DNA of 6,292 nt from Acidobacteriota bacterium. GTDB lineage: Bacteria > Acidobacteriota > Terriglobia > Bryobacterales > Bryobacteraceae. How positions within the stretch are numbered: position 1 is the stretch's first letter; each line of letters opens with the position of its first letter. Of this stretch, positions 1 through 4,391 are shown in pieces. The notes beneath the pieces are model-generated. The model had not been told where the DNA came from. It saw only the letters and a program-made list of their open reading frames with translations, and did no database searches. A program made the translations under genes and the position numbers. The DNA is taken from the NCBI GenBank assembly GCA_016871135.1, contig VFZQ01000333.1, positions 1 through 6,292 on the forward strand. Reading direction: 5' to 3'.

Positions 1-992
1 TAAACCCGCATCAGCCGGCTCCGGGTGTTGTTCAGCCCAACGCCCTCGCGCACGGGTTCGCCGAGAGGAACCTCCTCCCGCTGGGGCCCAGGACCGTTGT
101 CGTAGATCTGAATCGCCAACTTTTCACCTTCCCGTTTGCTGGTGATACGAAGCATACCCGGTCCCGAGTTCCGCGAAATGCCGTGCTTCAGCGCGTTTTC
201 CACGATCGGCTGCAAGATCAGGTTTGGCACGCGAATGTCAAGCGTATCCGCGTCGATCCGCCACTCCACGGTAAGCCGCTCCTCGAATCGCATCTGTTCG
301 ATTTCGAGATAGCGCCGCAGAAAGTCGATCTCTTCGTGAAGCGGCACTTCGGGAACGCCCACATGTTCAAGCGTGAGTCGCAGGAAGTCGCTGAGCCGCA
401 CAATCATCGCTTCGGCGCGATGGGGCTCGGCGTGCACCAACTCGGAGATCGAGTGTAACGTGTTGAACAGGAAATGCGGATGCAGCTGCATTTTGAGCGC
501 GTGCAACTGCGCCGTCGCCAGCTTCGCCTCCAGCTGCGAAGCGCGCAGCCGGCCGTCTTCATACTTCCGGTAATACTCAAAGGCGTGGTGCAGGATGATG
601 ACCACGAGGTAGTGCAGGACGCCAAAGTCCAGCGCGCGCGCGACAGACTTCGCCACTTCGACGCCTGTATGCGGCACCATGCTCGGAGCGACAAACGGCA
701 ACGCCGAGAAGTCCCAAGCTACCTTCGTCGCAACGGCGACAACAAACGCCGCGGGGACATGGACCGCTACGTTGCGTTTTGACTGCCCGCGGCCGACCGG
801 GAACTTGCGGCTCAGTAGCAGCACAAGCGGCGTGACCGCCGCCCAAATCCAGGTATAGGTCAGCTCATAGAGCGCGGCGTCGCGCCACGACATCTCTTTG
901 CCATAGAGTATCGATCGGTAGTGGACAACGACCGTATTGAAACAGCCGTAAATCGTCCAAAGGCCAAATATGATCCAAGTTCTGTTCTGCAA
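1..992 (-). CDS. LytS/YehU-type membrane sensor histidine kinase, C-terminus cut by window edge
   Basis: Membrane histidine kinase of the His_kinase (PF06580) type, which phosphorylates a response regulator, usually of the LytTR class. Translating the minus strand gives 330 codons without a stop. Four hydrophobic segments lie near residues 6-24, 43-60, 75-98 and 117-138 with no large extracytoplasmic domain, then a charged linker. The family motif HPHFLFN is at 171-177; by analogy with LytS the phosphoacceptor is the second His, H173. Next come the N box (PIVENALKHG, N266), the G1 box DNGPG (298-302) and the G2-like GVGLNN (317-322). About the last 15-40 residues are missing. The start is taken as TTG at 992-990: an in-frame stop lies just upstream (1034-1032), a GGGGA precedes the TTG by 6 nt, and the first ATG (893-891) would remove the first membrane segment. 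A partner regulator would be expected just left of the window. The signal sensed is unknown. Confidence 0.93.
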   Translation of the reverse strand, partial: MQNRTWIIFGLWTIYGCFNTVVVHYRSILYGKEMSWRDAALYELTYTWIWAAVTPLVLLLSRKFPVGRGQSKRNVAVHVPAAFVVAVATKVAWDFSALPFVAPSMVPHTGVEVAKSVARALDFGVLHYLVVIILHHAFEYYRKYEDGRLRASQLEAKLATAQLHALKMQLHPHFLFNTLHSISELVHAEPHRAEAMIVRLSDFLRLTLEHVGVPEVPLHEEIDFLRRYLEIEQMRFEERLTVEWRIDADTLDIRVPNLILQPIVENALKHGISRNSGPGMLRITSKREGEKLAIQIYDNGPGPQREEVPLGEPVREGVGLNNTRSRLMRV

Positions 993-998
993 GTGATT

Positions 999-1003
999 TC
1001 CCC
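999..1003 (-). promoter_or_regulatory. Ribosome binding site supporting the TTG start of the kinase
   Basis: On the minus strand GGGGA stands 6 nt before the TTG at 992-990. No ATG or GTG in this frame lies between the upstream stop and codon 34, so this site decides the start. It rests on spacing and composition only. Confidence 0.5.
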
Positions 1004-1086
1004 AGGTTCGACAACCACTTTGCCAGATTTCTCAGGCATTGTGATCGGTACCCCAGGCCGGGTTTACTTGCTCGACAGCTCGATGA

Positions 1087-1139
1087 AACGCTCCCTACAA
1101 AGGTTGTCTGTTGGGGAAAGGGTCTCTATAGGGAGCGTT
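1087..1139. repeat. Perfect 11-bp inverted repeat, possible operator
   Basis: The left arm AACGCTCCCTA (1087-1097) and the right arm TAGGGAGCGTT (1129-1139) are exact reverse complements separated by 31 bp, with a centre-to-centre distance of 42 bp, about four helical turns. The pair lies in the noncoding gap between the divergent kinase and sulfatase genes. Such an arrangement could bind a dimeric regulator to two half-sites or allow DNA looping. It is not followed by a T-run and the loop is long, so a terminator is less likely. The binding protein is unknown. Confidence 0.6.
1104..1132 (+). promoter_or_regulatory. Candidate sigma-70-like promoter for the sulfatase gene
   Basis: TTGTCT (1104-1109) and TATAGG (1127-1132) are separated by 17 bp and each matches its consensus hexamer at four of six positions. 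The -10 candidate overlaps the right arm of the inverted repeat at 1087-1139, so a protein bound there would probably block RNA polymerase. Transcription from here would leave a leader of about 115 nt before the sulfatase start. This is a weak match in a GC-rich genome and remains a prediction. Confidence 0.35.
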
Positions 1140-1191
1140 GGGGTACATTTAGACCTAGTTTGCAGGGGATACACACCGCATGCGACCGGAA

Positions 1192-1224
1192 TGGGGTGAA
1201 TCGCAGGTGGCTGGGGCGAATCGC
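1192..1224 (+). repeat. Tandem 13-bp direct repeat with 20-bp period
   Basis: TGGGGTGAATCGC (1192-1204) and TGGGGCGAATCGC (1212-1224) differ at one base and are offset by exactly 20 bp, about two helical turns. They lie 30-62 bp before the sulfatase start. A degenerate third copy, TGGGAATCG, begins at 1244 just before the start codon. This could be a tandem binding site for a regulator, or a chance duplication. Confidence 0.45.
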
Positions 1225-1253
1225 TGACGGCGATGGAATAACCTGGGAATCGT

Positions 1254-2588
1254 ATGACACGGCGACAGTTCCTGGCTATGCCGGCCGCGCTGGCGGGCAA
1301 GAAGCCGAACATTGTGATGATCCTGCTTGACGACCTCGGCGTCGGCGATGTCGGCTGCTACGGCCAGACGAAAATTCGAACGCCGAACATCGACCGGCTC
1401 GCGCGCGAAGGAACGCGATTCACCGCCGCTTATGCAGGCGGCCCCGTCTGCGCGCCGTCCCGTTGCGTCTTGATGACCGGCAAACACGGCGGCCACGCAA
1501 AGATCCGCGCCAACGCCGGCACCGCGCCTATCGAATCCAGCGACTTGACCTTCGCCAGTTGGCTGCGCAATCAAGGCTACGTTTGCGGCGGCTTCGGCAA
1601 ATGGGGACTCGGCGACCACGGCACCGCCGGCACGCCATGGCGGCACGGCTTCAACGAGTTCTTCGGCTACCTCCATCAGGTGCACGCGCATTCGTACTAC
1701 CGCGACTTCCTCTGGGACAACGACCAGCGCTTCCCATTGCCCGCCAACGCCAACGGCGCGAGGGGGACCTACACCGCCGACGTCATCGCCGAACGATCCT
1801 TCGCCTTTCCGCGGAAGCACAAGGATCAACCCTTCTTCCTCTACGCCACCTACACCGTTCCACACGCTTACTTCGAACCTCCCGACGTCAAGCCCTACGA
1901 AGATCGCGACTGGCCCGATGGCGAAAGACGTTACGCGACGATGGTCACGCGCGGCGACACCTATGCCGGCCGCATTCTCGCGCTGCTCAAGGAGTTCAAC
2001 CTCACAGATAACACACTGGTGATCTTCGCCAGCGATAACGGCGGCGTTGGGAGCAAGGAGCACACGCTTGACTTCTTCAACACGATGAAGCAGCCCGACG
2101 GCTCGACTCTACGCGGGCAGAAGGGAACGCTCTACGAAGGCGGTCTCCGCGTGCCGTTCGTGCTCCGCTGGCCCGGCCGCGTGAAAGCGGGCGCCGTGTC
2201 CAGCGAGCCGGTCTACTTCGCCGACATCTTCGCCACGGTGATGCACGCCGCCGGCGGCGCGAATACGTCTCATGAGGACGGGATGTCGATCTTACGGTTG
2301 CTGGAAAAACCGATTCGCCGCCCGATGGTTTGGGAGAGCCATGGTTGGACGCAGAAGACACAGGAGTTGCGCGCCGACTACGGCATCGCTGTCCGAATCG
2401 GCGATTGGAAGGGCGTGCGCAACAAGCCCGATGGCGCGATCGAGATTTATAACTTGAAGGACGATCCGGGGGAGACGCGGGATCTTTCTGCGACGGCGCG
2501 GCGGGAGAAGGCGATGATCGAGAAAGTTATGGCCGAGCAGCACACGGCGCCGGCGAAACACTTGGGCTCGATGGAGTGGGTGAAGTAG
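1254..2588 (+). CDS. Formylglycine-type sulfatase (arylsulfatase A-like), probably exported
   Basis: Hydrolyses a sulfate ester on an organic substrate; the substrate cannot be read from the sequence. The 444-residue length suits a compact family member. The metal-binding pair D26-D27 is in the opening PNIVMILLDDLG. The signature CAPSR starts at C66, which would be oxidised to formylglycine, so a maturation enzyme (FGE or anSME) is needed; none is in the window. The second signature reads GYVCGGFGKWGLG (108-120), with Gly where many sulfatases have His after GKW. SDNGG carries metal ligands D261 and N262, and K291 lies in RGQKG. The N-terminus MTRRQFL resembles a twin-arginine motif, but the hydrophobic stretch after it is only about 8-10 residues, so export is likely rather than certain. 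ATG 1254 is the first start after an in-frame stop at 1239, with a weak GGGA 5 nt before it. The gene is divergent from the kinase and convergent with the parvulin gene. Confidence 0.95.
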   Translation: MTRRQFLAMPAALAGKKPNIVMILLDDLGVGDVGCYGQTKIRTPNIDRLAREGTRFTAAYAGGPVCAPSRCVLMTGKHGGHAKIRANAGTAPIESSDLTFASWLRNQGYVCGGFGKWGLGDHGTAGTPWRHGFNEFFGYLHQVHAHSYYRDFLWDNDQRFPLPANANGARGTYTADVIAERSFAFPRKHKDQPFFLYATYTVPHAYFEPPDVKPYEDRDWPDGERRYATMVTRGDTYAGRILALLKEFNLTDNTLVIFASDNGGVGSKEHTLDFFNTMKQPDGSTLRGQKGTLYEGGLRVPFVLRWPGRVKAGAVSSEPVYFADIFATVMHAAGGANTSHEDGMSILRLLEKPIRRPMVWESHGWTQKTQELRADYGIAVRIGDWKGVRNKPDGAIEIYNLKDDPGETRDLSATARREKAMIEKVMAEQHTAPAKHLGSMEWVK

Positions 2589-2591
2589 CTA
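2586..2591. other. Zero-gap convergent stop codons (TAGCTA)
   Basis: The palindrome TAGCTA holds the sulfatase stop on the plus strand (2586-2588) and the parvulin stop on the minus strand (2591-2589). No base separates the two genes. There is no intergenic terminator: each transcript must end inside the opposite gene or overlap it. Confidence 0.9.
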
Positions 2592-3611
2592 CTTCTTCTC
2601 GGCGATCTGCGCGGTCGTGCGTGCAAGCTGATTCTCAACCTGCGCTTCGTTGCGCACCGCTTCCAGATAAGCGCCGCGCAGCAGCTGATCCTTGCGGTTC
2701 AACAGCGTTTCGCGAATCGTCTGCTGAACGCGAGGATCGGTCAGCTCACGCTGACCGGACGGCTCTTTACTCAGGAGCTTAAGAATACGATAGCCCTCGC
2801 CGGTCTTGATGATGTTCGACACTTGGCCCGGCTTCATCTCTCCAATCAACCGGCGCAGGTCGGCGCTCGCTTTGGCCAGCGACGACTCGGCCACGAAGCC
2901 CAAATCGCCGCCGTTGGCCGACGATCCCGGATCTTCCGAGTAGTTCTGCGCCAGCATCGAAAAGTCCTCGCCGCTGCGGAGGCGCTGTTCGATGTTCTGC
3001 ATTTTTCGCCGCGCCTGGTCGTCGTTCTGCGCCTTGTCGTTCTTCAGGTTGCGGAACTCGGCGTCGGGATTCGGCGTCACCAGAATCTGGGCCAGATGCA
3101 CGGTCGGCTCGGCGAGATTAAAGCTAGCGCGATTGGCGGCGTAGAAATCGGCGATGTCCTTTTCGGTGATGTTGATCTTCGAGGTGATCTCTTTGTTGAT
3201 CAGCTTTTCGATCGAGAGTTTCTTGCGGATGTCGGACTTCAAATCCTCGGCGGTCATTTTCTTCGCGACGAGCTGCTTTTGAAACTCCTCTTGCGTGTAC
3301 GGCGATTTCAACTTGTTAAATTCCGCGTCGACGTCGGTTTCCGGGGCCAGAAGGCCCTGCTTTTCGGCCCGCTGCATCATGATCTCCTGATCGATCATGG
3401 CGCGTAGCACCTCAAGCTTGTTGATCAAGACTCCGTCGTCGTTGGCCGCCGCCGGACCCGCTTGCGGGAACTGCACGTTGTACTGCTTATCAAGCTCCGC
3501 GTTCGTAATGGCGCGGCTGTTGACCGTCGCGGCGACGTTGGCGGGCGGAGTCTTCTTGCAGCCGGCCAGGACAAGCACAAGGAGGAGGATCGAGCCGCGT
3601 TGGAAATTCAT
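2589..3611 (-). CDS. Parvulin-type peptidylprolyl isomerase lipoprotein (SurA/PrsA-like)
   Basis: Periplasmic folding factor catalysing cis-trans isomerisation of proline bonds in exported proteins. The 340-residue protein begins with a lipoprotein signal: positive N-terminus, hydrophobic run, and lipobox LAGC with C18 as the lipidated residue, followed by KK rather than Asp, so outer-membrane sorting is plausible by the enterobacterial rule. Residues 25-165 resemble the SurA N-terminal chaperone region, mostly helical and charged. Residues 170-280 form the rotamase domain: HLAQILV (172-178), FSMLAQNYSEDPGSS (217-231), NGGDLGFV (233-240) and GYRILKLL (273-280). A charged segment at about 181-212 lengthens the first loop. 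A charged helical tail follows. ATG 3611 is chosen over a TTG 25 codons upstream because it places the signal peptide at the N-terminus; no clear Shine-Dalgarno precedes it. A PrsA or PpiC label is equally possible. Confidence 0.93.
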   Translation of the reverse strand: MNFQRGSILLLVLVLAGCKKTPPANVAATVNSRAITNAELDKQYNVQFPQAGPAAANDDGVLINKLEVLRAMIDQEIMMQRAEKQGLLAPETDVDAEFNKLKSPYTQEEFQKQLVAKKMTAEDLKSDIRKKLSIEKLINKEITSKINITEKDIADFYAANRASFNLAEPTVHLAQILVTPNPDAEFRNLKNDKAQNDDQARRKMQNIEQRLRSGEDFSMLAQNYSEDPGSSANGGDLGFVAESSLAKASADLRRLIGEMKPGQVSNIIKTGEGYRILKLLSKEPSGQRELTDPRVQQTIRETLLNRKDQLLRGAYLEAVRNEAQVENQLARTTAQIAEKK

Positions 3612-3628
3612 GGGATTCGCAACCGCCC

Positions 3629-3634
3629 ATTGTA
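3629..3634 (-). promoter_or_regulatory. Candidate -10 box for the parvulin gene
   Basis: TACAAT on the minus strand matches the sigma-70 -10 consensus at five of six bases and ends 17 nt before the ATG at 3611. No good -35 box stands 16-18 bp upstream; the best is GCAACA. Transcription would begin only about 10 nt before the start codon, giving a very short leader, in line with the absence of a Shine-Dalgarno. Confidence 0.3.
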
Positions 3635-3671
3635 GCGCGGGCGGCGGAACGTGTTGCCGGCTCGGTTCGAA

Positions 3672-3698
3672 TTGTTGCCTCCCCAAGGCTGATATATT
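3672..3698 (+). promoter_or_regulatory. Candidate promoter for the CxxC-FKBP-PSCyt1 gene group
   Basis: TTGTTG (3672-3677) and TATATT (3693-3698) lie 15 bp apart. The -10 matches consensus at five of six bases, the -35 at three. The AT-rich patch stands out in an otherwise GC-rich 100-bp gap between divergent genes. Transcription would start about 8 nt before the ATG at 3713, so the message would be almost leaderless. Confidence 0.35.
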
Positions 3699-3712
3699 GG
3701 TTGCAGCCGATC

Positions 3713-3931
3713 ATGAAAAGGAAACCGACCGAGAAGGTCATCGCTACCGAGATCCTGGAAAGCGCCCGGCGCAGTGCGGGCGTCGAAGCCAATACTCGCC
3801 CGGCGAAGTGCGAAGTATGTGGATCGGATTCGGCGCCTAACGCAAATGAAGCGCTGTGCTGGGTGTGCCGGCGGCTAAAAATCAGCGCCTGGCGCGATTC
3901 GGACCTGCAAGCGTCGACGTCTCCGGAGTAA
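3713..3931 (+). CDS. Small double-CxxC protein, probable zinc ribbon, function unknown
   Basis: I do not recognise a named family. The 72-residue product has a basic N-terminus (MKRKP), a helical stretch (residues 8-22), and two cysteine pairs, CEVC at 33-36 and CWVC at 49-52, separated by 12 residues. This is the geometry of a small zinc ribbon or knuckle. There is no signal peptide or membrane segment, so it should be cytoplasmic. Its stop lies 7 bp before the FKBP gene, and the FKBP ribosome binding site sits at its 3' end, which suggests co-translation. ATG 3713 is preferred; a TTG at 3701 would add four residues. No Shine-Dalgarno is evident at either. A regulatory or nucleic-acid-binding role is possible but unproven. 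A longer open frame exists on the opposite strand, but it lacks recognisable domains and overlaps the start of the parvulin gene. Confidence 0.72.
   Translation: MKRKPTEKVIATEILESARRSAGVEANTRPAKCEVCGSDSAPNANEALCWVCRRLKISAWRDSDLQASTSPE
3925..3928 (+). promoter_or_regulatory. Ribosome binding site for the FKBP gene
   Basis: GGAG lies at the 3' end of the CxxC gene, touching its TAA stop, 10 nt before the GTG start at 3939. The placement suggests translational coupling of the two genes and supports the GTG start, which begins a complete lipoprotein signal. Confidence 0.5.
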
Positions 3932-3938
3932 GCGCGCC

Positions 3939-4376
3939 GTGCGCGCCGCGTTGATTGCCTCCGCGTTGATCCTGAGCGGCTGCTATCGCGTTTCTCCACG
4001 CGTTCCGGCCGTGAAAGGTAAGCTCCGCACGCAATACACAATGCGTGTGATCGACGTTGCCGTGGGAACAGGCAAGCTCGCCGAAGCGGGCAAGTTGATG
4101 GTCGTACACTACACCGGCTACCTCCGCGACGGCACGAAATTCGATTCCTCGCGCGACCGCAACGAGCCGTTCTCGTTCGAGCAAGGCAAACGCCGCGTCA
4201 TCCCAGGATTCGACAACGGCTGCGAAGGCATGCGAGTCGGCGGCAAACGCCGGCTCGTAATTCCCTATCAACTGGCGTACGGTGAAAAAGGGCGATCGCC
4301 GAAGATCCCGGCGCGATCGGAATTGATCTTCGATATTGAACTGCTCGACGTCAAGGAACCGCCGCCCGCGCCGTGA
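3939..4376 (+). CDS. FKBP-type peptidylprolyl isomerase lipoprotein
   Basis: Isomerase assisting folding of exported proteins, anchored by lipid on the periplasmic side. The 145-residue product starts at GTG with a short lipoprotein signal: MRAALIASALILSGC, lipobox LSGC, lipidated C15. A single FKBP domain fills residues 32-138. Active-site positions known from FKBP12 are visible: Y58 in VHYTGYL, F68-D69 in KFDSSRD, R72, F80, V87-I88 in RVIPGF, and Y114 in LAYGEKG. The Trp at the floor of the human pocket is F91 here, a common bacterial variant. The loop before the last strand reads RSPKIPARSELIFDIELL, where many bacterial members have IPPN. No dimerisation domain of the FkpA/Mip kind precedes the catalytic domain, so it is a minimal form. 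It sits 7 bp after the CxxC gene and 15 bp before the PSCyt1 gene, which implies one transcript. Confidence 0.94.
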   Translation: MRAALIASALILSGCYRVSPRVPAVKGKLRTQYTMRVIDVAVGTGKLAEAGKLMVVHYTGYLRDGTKFDSSRDRNEPFSFEQGKRRVIPGFDNGCEGMRVGGKRRLVIPYQLAYGEKGRSPKIPARSELIFDIELLDVKEPPPAP

Positions 4377-4391
4377 GAAAGTAGTAGTCGG

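Noticed and set aside
183..782. Several plus-strand frames of 66-102 codons opposite the kinase
   Set aside because: The minus-strand kinase reads through this whole stretch with HPHFLFN, N box and G boxes in order. The plus-strand frames have no motif.
1155..2063. 302-codon open frame on the minus strand, opposite the sulfatase
   Set aside because: It lies entirely antisense to a gene with intact catalytic motifs, has no recognisable domain, and is low-complexity V/A/G/E-rich, as expected from the GC-rich codon pattern of the true gene.
2641..2656. Small hairpin TGCGC-loop-GCGCA just beyond the sulfatase stop, considered as a terminator
   Set aside because: The stem is only 5 bp, lies inside the parvulin coding sequence and lacks a T-run.
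2823..3407. 194-codon plus-strand frame opposite the parvulin gene
   Set aside because: The parvulin frame carries a lipobox and a complete rotamase domain. The antisense frame is repetitive L/V/G/R with no domain.
3612..3686. 25-residue N-terminal extension of the parvulin protein from an upstream TTG
   Set aside because: It would bury the lipoprotein signal peptide 25 residues inside the protein. The ATG at 3611 gives a normal signal.
3490..4041. 183-codon minus-strand frame across the parvulin start and the CxxC and FKBP genes
   Set aside because: It is arginine- and serine-rich, overlaps the starts of three better supported genes, and shows no motif.
4030..4048. Short inverted repeat ACGCA / TGCGT in the FKBP gene
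   Set aside because: It has 5-bp arms within a coding region and is expected by chance in GC-rich DNA.
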